Positions 32,937 to 41,127 of a stretch of 64,000 bases of DNA are shown piece after piece. Within the stretch, counting starts at the first letter, position 1. Each line of letters opens with the position of its first letter. Made by a program: the position numbers and the translations under genes. The notes beneath the pieces are model-generated. The model was not told the DNA's origin. It did no database searches and was given only the letters and a program-made list of their open reading frames with translations. This DNA is from an uncultured Oscillospiraceae bacterium (GTDB lineage: Bacteria > Bacillota > Clostridia > Oscillospirales > Ruminococcaceae): assembly GCA_910579545.1 (NCBI GenBank), contig CAJTVI010000008.1, forward strand, positions 1 to 64,000, given 5' to 3'.

Positions 32937-32972
32937 CGCCGCAAGCGTCATATCGCTTGCGGCGGCTTTTTT
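32937..32972 (+). terminator. Terminator of the tRNA unit
   Basis: An 11-bp stem CGCCGCAAGCG/CGCTTGCGGCG with loop TCATAT, followed by GC and seven T residues broken by none. Confidence 0.88.
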
Positions 32973-33093
32973 GTGAAAAGCCACCGCTCGCTCATTTTGC
33001 TGCGGCTCCTTTTCCCCGCAAAGCTTTGCCTCGCAAATCTTTGCGGGGGCCCCGCGGCCCTGTGGGCCGCCGTTCTGGACTTCGCTCCATTCA

Positions 33094-33121
33094 AAAAGCC
33101 CGGTCGCAAGACCGGGCTTTT
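33094..33121. terminator. Bidirectional terminator downstream of the module-2 gntR
   Basis: A 12-bp stem AAAAGCCCGGTC/GACCGGGCTTTT with a GCAA tetraloop. A-tract and T-tract ends allow termination in both directions. It lies 27 bp past the minus-strand regulator stop. Confidence 0.88.
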
Positions 33122-33147
33122 CTCTTGTTCCTGACGCGGATCCCCCC

Positions 33148-33858
33148 TCAGGCCTCGGCGGCCGGTTCGGGGGCGTTGTTGTCGGCCCGCAGGTCGTAGA
33201 TGCCGCGCTGCAGGTGCTCCAGCATCAGGGAGCGGGCCTGCTTGCCGTCGTGGCTTTTGATCGCGTCCAGCAAAAGGGTGTGGTAGTACATCCCGCCGTA
33301 ATAGCCCAGCGCAAGGTTGAGCGCGTAGCCAAGGTCGGTGCGCTTGAGCAGGATGTCCTCCATCACCGAGATGGTTACCGGGTTGTTGCCGGCGCGGCAG
33401 AGCGCCAGATGGAACTGGACGTCCGCGGCCACAAAGCGGGCGCTTTCACCCACCGAGGACCGCATGGTCTCCAGCTGCTCCTCCAGCCGGGCGATCAGCC
33501 CGGGCGCCGCGTTTTCGGCCGCCATGGCCGCGATGGCCGGCTCGATGAGGCAGCGGAATTCCAGGATGTGCTTCATGCTCTCCAGCGTTTCCCGGCTGCA
33601 GGGCTCGGTGCTCTGCTGCAAAGCAAAGAGGGACAGATCGTCCGAGATCACAAAGGTGCCCTTGCCCCGGGCGCTTTCCAGGATGCCCAGCGCCATAAAC
33701 TGCTGAAGTGCGCTGCGCACCGAGACCCGGCTTACCCCCAGCTCCTTGCAAAGCTGGTTTTCGCTGGGGATCTTGCAGCCCACGGCCCACGCGCCGCTCT
33801 GGATGTTCTGATGGATGTACCGCGCAATGCCGCTGGTTACGCTGCCTCTGCCTGCCAT
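33148..33858 (-). CDS. GntR-family regulator, FadR subfamily (module 2)
   Basis: This is a 236-residue FadR-type repressor. The N-terminal winged helix IARYIHQNIQSGAW, IPSENQLCKELGVSRVSVRSALQQFMALGILESARGKGTF is followed by an FCD domain with VAADVQFHLALCRAGNNPV and YYHTLLLDAIKSHDGKQA, which carry the usual metal-binding Asp/His positions. It has its own promoter and terminator. It is the nearest regulator of the ManD-SDR-ADH operon and the divergent TRAP operon, whose promoters share a TTGTAT/ATACAA inverted motif like FadR-subfamily operators. That assignment is inference. Confidence 0.9.
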   Translation of the reverse strand: MAGRGSVTSGIARYIHQNIQSGAWAVGCKIPSENQLCKELGVSRVSVRSALQQFMALGILESARGKGTFVISDDLSLFALQQSTEPCSRETLESMKHILEFRCLIEPAIAAMAAENAAPGLIARLEEQLETMRSSVGESARFVAADVQFHLALCRAGNNPVTISVMEDILLKRTDLGYALNLALGYYGGMYYHTLLLDAIKSHDGKQARSLMLEHLQRGIYDLRADNNAPEPAAEA

Positions 33859-33941
33859 CTGCCGTTCCTGCCTTTTTTGAGAGGTACCCCCTGCCCGCGG
33901 CCGGCGGCGTGCCGGGCGCGGGCAGGGCCATGATCCTATTT

Positions 33942-33970
33942 AGTATAGCCTTTTTTTGCAAAAAAGTAAA
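33942..33970 (-). promoter_or_regulatory. Promoter of the module-2 gntR
   Basis: On the minus strand, TTTACT (33965-33970) and TATACT (33942-33947) are 17 bp apart, 84 bp upstream of the ATG. Confidence 0.65.
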
Positions 33971-33984
33971 ATGCGCCGGGCCGC

Positions 33985-34110
33985 AAAACGGGGCAAAGGC
34001 CCCAAAACCGCACCGGGATCCCAAAACGATGCCGGGCCCAAAACCATGCCGGGAGCCCAAAAACAAACTGGCATCCCAAAACCATGCCAGGCCCCAAAAC
34101 GGGGCCGGCG
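33985..34110 (+). repeat. Degenerate short tandem repeats
   Basis: About six units of a 17-21-nt motif built on CCCAAAACCATGCCGGG are present, with variants CCCAAAACGATGCCGGG, CCCAAAAACAAACTGGC and CCCAAAACCATGCCAGG. There is no conserved palindrome and no constant spacer, so it is not CRISPR. It occupies most of the 378-bp gap 33859-34236. Confidence 0.7.
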
Positions 34111-34126
34111 CCCGCATTTTAAACAG

Positions 34127-34175
34127 AACGCCGCAGGGCCGCCCGCCAAAGGGAGGGGACGGGCCCTGCGGCGTT
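34127..34175. terminator. Large hairpin terminating the ManD operon
   Basis: The 14-bp arms AACGCCGCAGGGCC and GGCCCTGCGGCGTT enclose a 21-nt GC-rich loop. It lies 60 bp beyond the ManD stop on the minus strand, with CTGTTT following in that direction and TTTGCTTTG in the other. Confidence 0.65.
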
Positions 34176-34236
34176 TGCTTTGCTAAAAAGGCCCCGCGCC
34201 AAAGCGCGCCAGGGGCCGGGCCCGGGGGGCTTGTTT

Positions 34237-35487
34237 TCAGGGGGTTTGCAGGCTGCCGTCCGGGTTGCGGGTCTGGGTCCAGGTGGTGACCTCGGCGGTG
34301 CAGGGGTATTTTTCGGCCTCTTTTTCGTTGAGGTCCACCCCAAGGCCGGGCTTTTCATTGGCGTACACAAAGCCGTCGTTGCCGTACTCCGGCAGGCCGG
34401 GGAATACCTCCAGCAGGGCGCCGCGCGGGCCGCTCAGCTGCTGGATGACAAAGTTGGGCGGTTCGATGCCGCTCCACTCCTGCAGGCCCAGGTTCTGGGC
34501 CGCCAGGTCGATGTGGATGTTGGCCGCGTGGGCCAGCGGGCTCATGTCGCCGGGGCCGTGCCAGCAGATGCGCACCCCATACTGCTCGCAGAACTGCTGC
34601 AGCTTGCGCGCGGGGGTAATGCCGCCCACCTGGCTCAGGTGCACCCGCATGTAGTCGATGCTGCGGTTCTGCACCAGCGCCCGGTACTCGGCGGGGTTGT
34701 TGAAGAGCTCGCCCTGGCTCAAAGGGGTAACGCTGGTCTTGCGGATGCGGTCCAGCCATTCCACCTGCTCCAGCGGCACAACATCCTCCAAAAAGAACAT
34801 GTGGTAGGGCTCCATCTCTTTTACAAAGGTCACCGCCTCGGTGGGGTGGATCCGCTCGTGCACGTCGTGCACCAGTTCGATCTCAAAGCCCTCTTTGGCG
34901 CGAATGCCCTCAAACAGCTTAAGGGTGTCCCGCATGTACTTCTTGCTGTCCAGATAGATGCCGTCCGCAGCGCCCTTGGCGGCCCATTCCGGCGCCTTGC
35001 CAAAGCCGCCGCCGCCGTAACCGCCGTTCTGGCAGCGGATATGCCGTACCCCGATGGCGCGGTACTTTTCGATGTTCTCGCAGATCTCGCTGAGGTCCTG
35101 CCCGTCCACATGGCGGTAGACCGGCACGCCGGCGCGCACCTTGCCGCCAAACAGGTCGTACACCGGCATGTTCGCCATCTTGCCCTTGATGTCCCACAGG
35201 GCCATGTCCACCCCCGAGATGGCGTTGTTTGCGATGGGCCCGCAGCGCCAGTAGGCGTTTTGGTGCATCAGCTGCCAAAGCTCGGTGATGCCTCGCACCT
35301 CCCGGCCCAGCAGCAGCGGGCGCAGGTAGGTCTCGATGAGGTGTTTTACGGTCAGGTGGCGGTAGGCAAAGGTGGCACAGCCCAGGCCGTACAGGCCCGG
35401 CTCGCTGGTCTCCACCTTGACCACCACGAGGTTGATGCCTTCGGGTGCGGTACAGATTACCCGGATGTCGCGGATGGTGGGGGCCAT
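34237..35487 (-). CDS. ManD/RspA-type sugar-acid dehydratase (enolase superfamily)
   Basis: This 416-residue protein is of the D-mannonate/D-gluconate dehydratase family, also annotated starvation-sensing RspA. Metal ligands are Asp208 (VHDVHER), Glu234 (FLEDVV) and Glu260 (QGELF). The catalytic residues His210 and His310 (CWHGPGDMSP), plus Arg151 and Tyr157 in RCQNGGYGGG, fit the ManD site. The ATG at 35487 has AAGGAGGA. It is third in the ADH-SDR-ManD operon. Expected product: 2-keto-3-deoxy-gluconate from mannonate or gluconate, but some RspA members have little activity. No KDG kinase or aldolase is in the window. Confidence 0.88.
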   Translation of the reverse strand: MAPTIRDIRVICTAPEGINLVVVKVETSEPGLYGLGCATFAYRHLTVKHLIETYLRPLLLGREVRGITELWQLMHQNAYWRCGPIANNAISGVDMALWDIKGKMANMPVYDLFGGKVRAGVPVYRHVDGQDLSEICENIEKYRAIGVRHIRCQNGGYGGGGFGKAPEWAAKGAADGIYLDSKKYMRDTLKLFEGIRAKEGFEIELVHDVHERIHPTEAVTFVKEMEPYHMFFLEDVVPLEQVEWLDRIRKTSVTPLSQGELFNNPAEYRALVQNRSIDYMRVHLSQVGGITPARKLQQFCEQYGVRICWHGPGDMSPLAHAANIHIDLAAQNLGLQEWSGIEPPNFVIQQLSGPRGALLEVFPGLPEYGNDGFVYANEKPGLGVDLNEKEAEKYPCTAEVTTWTQTRNPDGSLQTP

Positions 35488-35514
35488 GGGTCGCTTCCTC
35501 CTTTCAGGCGGGGG

Positions 35515-36282
35515 TTATTTTACAAGGTACGCGCCGTCCACCGGGATCACGGCGCCGTTGAGATAATCGGACGCGGAGGAGGCCAAAAAGACCACCGGGC
35601 CCTTCATGTCGTCCGGGGTGCCCCAGCGGCCGGCCGGGATGCGCGGGGTGATCTCGGCCTTGCGGGCCGCGGTCATGTTGGCGTTCATCTCGGTGTCCAT
35701 ATAGCCCGGGCACAGGCAGTTGATATTGATGTTGCGGCCGGCGCAGTCCACCGCGAGGCTCTTGGTAAGCTGGGTCACGGCGCCCTTGGCGGCGGTGTAG
35801 GCGGGCACGGTGGTGCCGCCGAACCAGGACACCATCGAGCCAATGGTGATGATCTTGCCGCCGGTGGGCTGGCCCAGCATCACCTTGACCGCGCGCTGGC
35901 TCATAAACCAGACATGGTTGAGGTTGATGGCCTGCACCAGGTCCCACTCCTCCACCGGGAACTCCTCGGGCAGGTGACGGCGCTGGATGCCGGCCGCCGG
36001 CACCAGCACGTCCAGCCGGCCGTCCAGGATCTCAAGCGCCTCGTCAAACATCCGGTTGAGGTCCGCCCGGTCGGCCAGGTTGCCGGTCACGGGGTAGGCC
36101 TCCAGGCCCTTTTGGCGGTATTCGGCGCAGACGGCCTCCAGCTTTTCCTTCTGCACGTCCATCAAAACGACCTTGCAGCCGGCCTCCAAAAGGCCCTCGG
36201 CCATCCCGCGGGAAAGCCCCTGCGCGCCGCCGGTAACAATGGCATGCTTGCCGGTGATGTCAAATGATTTCAATACGCTCAT
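35515..36282 (-). CDS. kduD: KduD-like SDR (2-deoxy-D-gluconate/2-keto-3-deoxygluconate dehydrogenase type)
   Basis: This is a 255-residue classical SDR. The NAD motif is TGGAQGLSRGMAEGL; the catalytic Ser...Tyr-x3-Lys lies in GSMVSWFGGTTVPAYTAAKGA. The C-terminal region PAGRWGTPDDMKGPVVFLASSASDYLNGAVIPVDG is close to KduD. The usual NNAG is PAAGIQRR, and the AGIQRR block is also KduD-like. Family knowledge: KduD interconverts 5-keto-4-deoxyuronate derivatives and KDG. It lies 27 bp before ManD and shares its operon; AAGGAG precedes the ATG. A different keto-sugar-acid substrate is possible. Confidence 0.82.
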   Translation of the reverse strand: MSVLKSFDITGKHAIVTGGAQGLSRGMAEGLLEAGCKVVLMDVQKEKLEAVCAEYRQKGLEAYPVTGNLADRADLNRMFDEALEILDGRLDVLVPAAGIQRRHLPEEFPVEEWDLVQAINLNHVWFMSQRAVKVMLGQPTGGKIITIGSMVSWFGGTTVPAYTAAKGAVTQLTKSLAVDCAGRNININCLCPGYMDTEMNANMTAARKAEITPRIPAGRWGTPDDMKGPVVFLASSASDYLNGAVIPVDGAYLVK

Positions 36283-36377
36283 GATCGATCGCTCCTTTTT
36301 TTACTTTTGTTTTGATTGCCTGCGTTTTACTGCCCGGGATGGGGTTCTGCGTTTGCGGTGTGCCGGTAAAGGGCAAA

Positions 36378-36424
36378 GGGCGGTTTTGCCCGGCGGCGCC
36401 GGGGCCCCTGGGGGCAAAACGCCC
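36378..36424 (-). promoter_or_regulatory. Intra-operon hairpin between the ADH and SDR genes
   Basis: GGGCGGTTTTGCCC and GGGCAAAACGCCC pair with one bulge around a GC-rich 19-nt loop, within the 153-bp spacer. There is no clear T-run, so it is probably an mRNA-stability or attenuation element rather than a full terminator. Confidence 0.5.
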
Positions 36425-36435
36425 GCGCGGCGCGC

Positions 36436-37470
36436 TTATTCGGCCCCTTCAAACAGGATAACCGTCTTTTTAACGGCCGGGTCCGGGTGGACGATGTTCT
36501 CAAACACCTTTTCGATCTCGCCAAAGGGCACAAAGGTGGTGGCCAGCCCCTCCATGCGGTAGCGGCCCTGGGCCATCTTTTCGGCGGTGGGGATCCACTG
36601 GTCCAGGCTCATCCGGGTGCCGATGATGTCCAGCTCGCGGCCGTTGATCATCTGCTGGGTGATCTGCTCGGGCACGGTGCAGAAGCCCATCGGCACCACC
36701 CGGCCGGCGTTGCAGACGATGCCGGGCTGCATGACCAGGGTCAGGCTGCCGGGGAAGCAGGCCGAGTCGAAGGCGACGGTGCAGCCGTGGCCATCGGTGA
36801 TCTTTTTGACCTCGGCCGCAATATCCTGGGTCTTGCTGTTGATGGTATAGTCGGCCCCGAACTCCCTGCTGCGCTCCAGGCTGGAGTCGCTGATGTCGCA
36901 GCAGATGACCGTTTTGGCCCCCTTGAGCTTGCAGGCCTGCGCGATGATGGTGCCAATGGTGCCCGTGCCCAGGATAAACACCACGTCGTCCGGCACGATG
37001 CGGGCGCGGTTGGTGCAGTGCTCGCCGATAGTCAGCGGCTCGATGAGGGCGGCGTCCCGCCAGGGGATGCTGTCGTCGATCTTATACACATAGGGCTCTT
37101 CCACGCACCAATACTCCCGCCAGCCGCCGTCGGTGCCGCTGCCCCGCACCAGCACATGCTCGCAGACGTTGCCGCGGCCGTGGGTGCACTGGTAGCAGCT
37201 GCCGCAGCGCATCACATAGTCCACCACCACATGGTCGCCGGGCTTGATCCGGCTGCAGCCAGCCCCCACCTTGGTAACGAGGCCAACGTTTTCGTGGCCG
37301 GGGATGAGCGGGTAGCGGGAGTTGGGGTTCTCGCCCTTGTAGATGTGCATGTCGCTGCCGCATACGCCGGCGGCCATCATGCGGATCTGGACCTCGCCCT
37401 CGGCGGGTTCGGGCACCGGCACCTCGCGGAGCTCGTAATGCAGCGGTTCGGTTACAACGCAGGATTTCAT
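36436..37470 (-). CDS. Zinc-dependent alcohol dehydrogenase (sorbitol/L-idonate dehydrogenase type)
   Basis: This 344-residue medium-chain dehydrogenase starts at the ATG at 37470 with AGGAGG at 9 nt; the frame upstream to 37617 crosses the promoter and is not coding. The catalytic zinc ligands are Cys37 (GVCGSD) and the His/Glu of PGHENVG. The structural zinc site is CGSCYQCTHGRGNVC. The Rossmann motif is GTGTIGTIIAQACKLKGA. It is first in the operon with the KduD-like SDR and ManD, which suggests oxidation of a sugar acid or its keto form at C2 or C5. Substrate is inferred only from context. Confidence 0.88.
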   Translation of the reverse strand: MKSCVVTEPLHYELREVPVPEPAEGEVQIRMMAAGVCGSDMHIYKGENPNSRYPLIPGHENVGLVTKVGAGCSRIKPGDHVVVDYVMRCGSCYQCTHGRGNVCEHVLVRGSGTDGGWREYWCVEEPYVYKIDDSIPWRDAALIEPLTIGEHCTNRARIVPDDVVFILGTGTIGTIIAQACKLKGAKTVICCDISDSSLERSREFGADYTINSKTQDIAAEVKKITDGHGCTVAFDSACFPGSLTLVMQPGIVCNAGRVVPMGFCTVPEQITQQMINGRELDIIGTRMSLDQWIPTAEKMAQGRYRMEGLATTFVPFGEIEKVFENIVHPDPAVKKTVILFEGAE

Positions 37471-37507
37471 AACACGCAGCCTCCTAAAGCATGATTGAAA
37501 GGGATCA

Positions 37508-37567
37508 CTTGTATCTAAAATACAAGGTTGTATGCTTTCAGTATACCGGATGAAACGAAAAAAGCAA
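37508..37567 (-). promoter_or_regulatory. Promoter and operator of the ADH-SDR-ManD operon
   Basis: On the minus strand, TTGCTT (37562-37567) and TATACT (37540-37545) are 16 bp apart. Just downstream of the expected start is the palindrome CTTGTAT-CTAAA-ATACAAG (37508-37526). A further TTGTAT half-site lies between (37528-37533). The motif recurs in the divergent TRAP promoter. The intervening AT-rich region 37568-37850 holds additional TTGTA half-sites but no gene. Confidence 0.75.
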
Positions 37568-37850
37568 GAGAAATTTCCAATAAATTGATTATTTGTTGAG
37601 AATATCCAGATTATCATAGGTTAAATTGTGCAAAAAGCGAAATGAAAAGGGCAGAAAAGCCGGCACATATAGTTGTATCTTAACAACAAAATAAAAAGAC
37701 AATGGGTTTTTGCGGGGTATTCAGGACGAAAAAGGTGTTCTTTTCCGCCTATTTTGCCCTAAAACATGGAACAAAATTGTGCAAAATAACTTGTTTCCGG
37801 CCTGAAACAAGTGAAACCTTACAAAGTTGTACTATTTAAAAGGAAATATC

Positions 37851-37879
37851 TTGACTTTACTTGTATTATCAAATACAAT
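37851..37879 (+). promoter_or_regulatory. Promoter with operator in the spacer, TRAP operon of module 2
   Basis: TTGACT (37851-37856) and TACAAT (37874-37879) are 17 bp apart. The spacer and -10 contain TTGTAT-TATCAA-ATACAA (37861-37878), so a bound repressor would occlude RNA polymerase. The motif matches that at 37508 except for one extra spacer base. Confidence 0.78.
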
Positions 37880-37994
37880 GAATTCAGAAACCGGCCGCAC
37901 CCATCCGGCGCAACCCGCCGCCGGGCGCGGCACGCAAAAAGAGAACCCTGAACCAAGCCAAGTTTCCCAATTTAAAAAAGGAGGACAACAACCC

Positions 37995-39053
37995 ATGAAA
38001 AAGATCCTGTGTACCCTGCTTGCCGCGGCTATGCTGGCCCTTGCGCTGGGCGGCTGCGGCGTAACCGCCGGCCAGTCGGCCCCGGCCGCCAGCACTCCGG
38101 CCGCCAGCACCCCCGCGGCGGACGGCGGCGCCTTTGACGATGTGAAGGCCGAGGTGGTCCTGACCCTGAGCCACCAGATGGCCGCCGAGCACTCGATCAA
38201 CCAGACCGCCCTTGAGTTTGCCCGCCTGGTAAAAGAGAAATCGGAAGGCACCATGGAGATCGACGTTTACCCGTCGGCCACCCTGGGCACCGAGACCGAG
38301 AACCTGCAGGCCCTGACCAACGGCACCCTGGACTGCGCGATCATCGCTGCCGAGTTCTACGCCAACTATGTGGATGAGGCCGGCATCCTCTGCCTGCCCT
38401 TTATGTACGACAGCTACGACGACGCCTACAACAAGCTGCACAGCGCCGCCGGCGAGACCATCGCCCAGATGATCCTGGACAAGACCAAGGTGCGGGTGCT
38501 GGACTACTATGTGCTGGCCTTCCGCCAGGTGTTTACGGTGGACCGTGAGATCAAGACGGTGGACGACCTCAAGGGCCTGATCATCCGCATCCCGGACTCC
38601 AATACCTATTCCACCACCTTTACCCAGTTGGGCGCCGCCCCCACCCCGGTGGCCTGGGGCGAGACCTACACCGCGCTGGATACCGGCGTGGTGGCGGCGG
38701 TGGAGAACACCCCCGAGTCGATCATGTCCGCCTCGATGCAGGAGGTCTGCAAGTACGTCAACGAGACCAACCATGTGCTTGGCCCCACGACCATCTCGAT
38801 CTCGGAGCAGGTCTTCTCCAAGCTGACCGCCGAGCAGCAGCAGATCCTGCTGGACGCCGCCAAGGAGGCCTGCGTCTACGGCCGTGACCTCACCGCCGAG
38901 AGCAGCGACGCCAACTTTGCCGCTTTGAGCGACGCCGGCCTGACCGTGGTCAAGACCGACGTTGAGAGCATGAAGGGCTCGATCGACTACTCCGCCTACG
39001 CCTGCGCCCAGAGCGAGACCGGCAAGGAGATCCTGAGCCAGCTTGGCAAATAA
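37995..39053 (+). CDS. dctP: TRAP transporter solute-binding lipoprotein DctP (module 2)
   Basis: This 352-residue DctP-type protein starts at the ATG at 37995 behind AGGAGG. The signal MKKILCTLLAAAMLALALGGCG ends in a lipobox (LGGC), followed by a short Ala/Pro/Thr linker. The core includes LTLSHQMAAEHSINQ, VYPSATLGTETENLQALTNGTLD, the carboxylate-binding Arg in LKGLIIRIPDS and WGETYTALDTGVVAAVENTP. Divergent transcription from the ADH-SDR-ManD operon and shared operators imply its ligand is the sugar acid those enzymes degrade. A strong hairpin follows the stop. Confidence 0.94.
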   Translation: MKKILCTLLAAAMLALALGGCGVTAGQSAPAASTPAASTPAADGGAFDDVKAEVVLTLSHQMAAEHSINQTALEFARLVKEKSEGTMEIDVYPSATLGTETENLQALTNGTLDCAIIAAEFYANYVDEAGILCLPFMYDSYDDAYNKLHSAAGETIAQMILDKTKVRVLDYYVLAFRQVFTVDREIKTVDDLKGLIIRIPDSNTYSTTFTQLGAAPTPVAWGETYTALDTGVVAAVENTPESIMSASMQEVCKYVNETNHVLGPTTISISEQVFSKLTAEQQQILLDAAKEACVYGRDLTAESSDANFAALSDAGLTVVKTDVESMKGSIDYSAYACAQSETGKEILSQLGK

Positions 39054-39164
39054 GACGTTTTGCAGTCATTTTGCAGTGATTTTTTAGCGGGTCCGCCCCG
39101 CGCCGGCCCCCGGGCTTTGGGCGCCGGGCGGGGCGGGGCCGCAAAACCCTTGCGACAAACCGCT

Positions 39165-39205
39165 GCGGGCGGGAGCCCGGTTTTTAACCCCAGGCTCCCG
39201 CCCGC
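39165..39205 (+). promoter_or_regulatory. Intra-operon hairpin between dctP and dctQ (module 2)
   Basis: A 13-bp GC stem GCGGGCGGGAGCC/GGCTCCCGCCCGC has a 15-nt loop and no T-run after it. It occupies the same place as the hairpin in module 1. Confidence 0.68.
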
Positions 39206-39240
39206 ATTGTTGTATCTTGGTTTAAGGAGGCGTGTTTTGC

Positions 39241-39747
39241 ATGGACACTTTCTTCAAGGTGCGCAAGGTAACGGATAAGATTTTGCAGGCCGCCATTATC
39301 ATCCTGTTCCTTGTGATGTTTGGCGTGACCACCGTCAACGTGGTCATGCGCTTTATCTTTAACAGCCCTCTCAAGTTTGCCGTGGAGCTGGGCCGCTATA
39401 CCTTTGCGGGCATCGTGTACCTGGGCTCGATCTTTGTGATGCGGGACGACGGGCATATCGGGCTGGACATTATCGTGGACGCGCTGCCCGGCAAGCTGAG
39501 CGTCATCGTTAAAAACTTCTCCCGGGTGCTGGTGCTGTGCTATCTGGCCCTGTTCTGCTTTGAGAGCACCCGCATGGTCATGGGCAACTGGGCCAACCGC
39601 TCCAGCACCATGCAGGTGCCCATGTCGGTGGTGTACCTGGTCATGGTGATCGGCAGCCTGGGCATGTTTATTGAGGAACTGCTGCTTTTGCTGGGCAAAC
39701 AGCAAAAAAGCACCGCGAACGCCGAAGACATGGGAGGTGGCATGTAA
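39241..39747 (+). CDS. dctQ: TRAP transporter small permease subunit DctQ (module 2)
   Basis: This is a 168-residue, four-helix protein. The ATG at 39241 has AAGGAGG at 10 nt; the GTG at 39232 is too close to the site. It shows FFKVRKVTDKILQAAIIILFLVMF, FNSPLKFAVELGRYTFAGIVYLGSIFVMRDDGHIGLD and two further helices. Its stop is 2 bp before dctM, whose ribosome site lies within the dctQ end. Confidence 0.92.
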   Translation: MDTFFKVRKVTDKILQAAIIILFLVMFGVTTVNVVMRFIFNSPLKFAVELGRYTFAGIVYLGSIFVMRDDGHIGLDIIVDALPGKLSVIVKNFSRVLVLCYLALFCFESTRMVMGNWANRSSTMQVPMSVVYLVMVIGSLGMFIEELLLLLGKQQKSTANAEDMGGGM

Positions 39748-39749
39748 GT

Positions 39750-41030
39750 ATGTGGCTTATTATTGGCATCTTTTTTGTCATGCTGATCATCGGCGTGCCG
39801 GTGGCCTTTGGGGTGGGCATCTCCTCGGTGCTCTACCTGTTGATGAGCGGCAAGGACCTCATCATCGTGACCCAGCGCATCTTTGCGGGCGGCGACTCGT
39901 TTACCCTGATGGCCATCCCGCTCTTTATCTTTGCGGGCGAGATCATGAACGCCTGCGGCGTGACCAAGCGGATCGTGGGCTTTGCCAACGAACTGGTGGG
40001 CTTTATCCCGGGCGGCCTGGCCCATGTGAACATCCTGGCCTCGATGCTGTTTGCCGGGGTTTCCGGCTCCACCTCGGCCGACGTCGCCTCGATCGGCGGC
40101 ATGCTGATCGGCTCGATGGACGAGGCCGGGTTTGACCGCAACTACGCCACCGCCGTTACCGCGGCTTCGGCCACCATCGGCTCGATCATCCCGCCCTCCA
40201 TCCTGATGGTGCTCTATTCCTCCATCACCGGCATCTCGGTGGGCAAGCTGTTCATGGCCGGCGTGGTGCCGGGGCTGCTGGTGGGCGTCAGCCAGATGAT
40301 CTACGCCTTCATCAAGGCAAAGCGCAACCCCGCTTTGTACGACGGCAACTTTAAGGTGAGCTTTAACCTCAAGCGGATGCTCAAGGCCTTTGTCAACGCG
40401 CTGCCCGCGCTGGTCATGCCGCTCATCATCATCGGCGGCATTTTGTCCGGCGTGTTTACCGCCACCGAGGCCGGCGCCATCGCGGGCGCCTACGGCCTGC
40501 TCATCGGGGTGCTGGTTTATAAGGAGTTCACCTTCAAGGGCGCGCTGCAAACCATCCTCAGCGCGGCCCGCACCTCCGGCATGACCATGCTCATTGTCTC
40601 GGGCGCCACCGCCTTTGGCTACTGCCTGGCCATCGAGAAGTTCCCCGAGCAGGTCTCCCAGCTGATCACCAGCGTTTCCTCCAACCCCAACATCCTGATG
40701 CTGCTCATGATCCTTGCCATGTCGGTGATCGGCATGTTTATGGATACCACCTCGGCCGCCATCATCATGGTGCCGATCTTCTACCCCATCGCCGAGGCCT
40801 GCGGCATCAACGGCATCCACTTTGGCATGGTCATGGTGCTCACCTTTATCCTGGGCGGCATCACCCCGCCGGTGGGCGTTACCCTGTACATTGCCACCGC
40901 CGTTGCCAAGATCAAGTTTGTGGACCTGTTAAAGGAGATGTGGCCGTTTATCCTGCTGTTTGTCATCGTGATGTTCAGCGTGGCCTATGTGCCCGGCATC
41001 TGCCTGGCCATCCCCAACATGCTTGGCTGA
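39750..41030 (+). CDS. dctM: TRAP transporter large permease subunit DctM (module 2)
   Basis: This is a 426-residue DctM. Landmarks are IIGVPVAFGVGISSVLYLL, AIPLFIFAGEIMNACG, GGLAHVNILASMLFAGVSGSTSADVASIGGMLI, IIPPSILMVLYSSITG and the C-terminal GGITPPVGVTLYIATAVAKI. It is more GC-rich and closer in codon use to the core genes than module 1 dctM, so the two systems are not a recent duplication. The operon ends here. Confidence 0.95.
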   Translation: MWLIIGIFFVMLIIGVPVAFGVGISSVLYLLMSGKDLIIVTQRIFAGGDSFTLMAIPLFIFAGEIMNACGVTKRIVGFANELVGFIPGGLAHVNILASMLFAGVSGSTSADVASIGGMLIGSMDEAGFDRNYATAVTAASATIGSIIPPSILMVLYSSITGISVGKLFMAGVVPGLLVGVSQMIYAFIKAKRNPALYDGNFKVSFNLKRMLKAFVNALPALVMPLIIIGGILSGVFTATEAGAIAGAYGLLIGVLVYKEFTFKGALQTILSAARTSGMTMLIVSGATAFGYCLAIEKFPEQVSQLITSVSSNPNILMLLMILAMSVIGMFMDTTSAAIIMVPIFYPIAEACGINGIHFGMVMVLTFILGGITPPVGVTLYIATAVAKIKFVDLLKEMWPFILLFVIVMFSVAYVPGICLAIPNMLG

Positions 41031-41065
41031 CCCGGCCCCTCTTGCGAACCCTCAAAACACAAAAA

Positions 41066-41099
41066 GGCGCCCCCGGGACCCATGGGTCCCGGGGGCGCC
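41066..41099. terminator. Perfect 34-bp palindrome between convergent operons
   Basis: The 17-bp arms (GGCGCCCCCGGGACCCA and its complement) meet without a loop. On the minus strand TTTTTGTGTTTTG follows, a good terminator for the SDR gene. On the plus strand there is no T-run. Confidence 0.78.
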
Positions 41100-41127
41100 C
41101 GCGCGTATCAGAATAAGGGAATATGCC

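Noticed and set aside
33985..34110. CRISPR array
   Set aside because: Units are imperfect, 17-21 bp, without constant spacers, and no cas gene is near.
39232..39240. GTG start for the second dctQ
   Set aside because: The AAGGAGG site is one base from it; ATG 39241 has usable spacing and gives the expected N-terminus.
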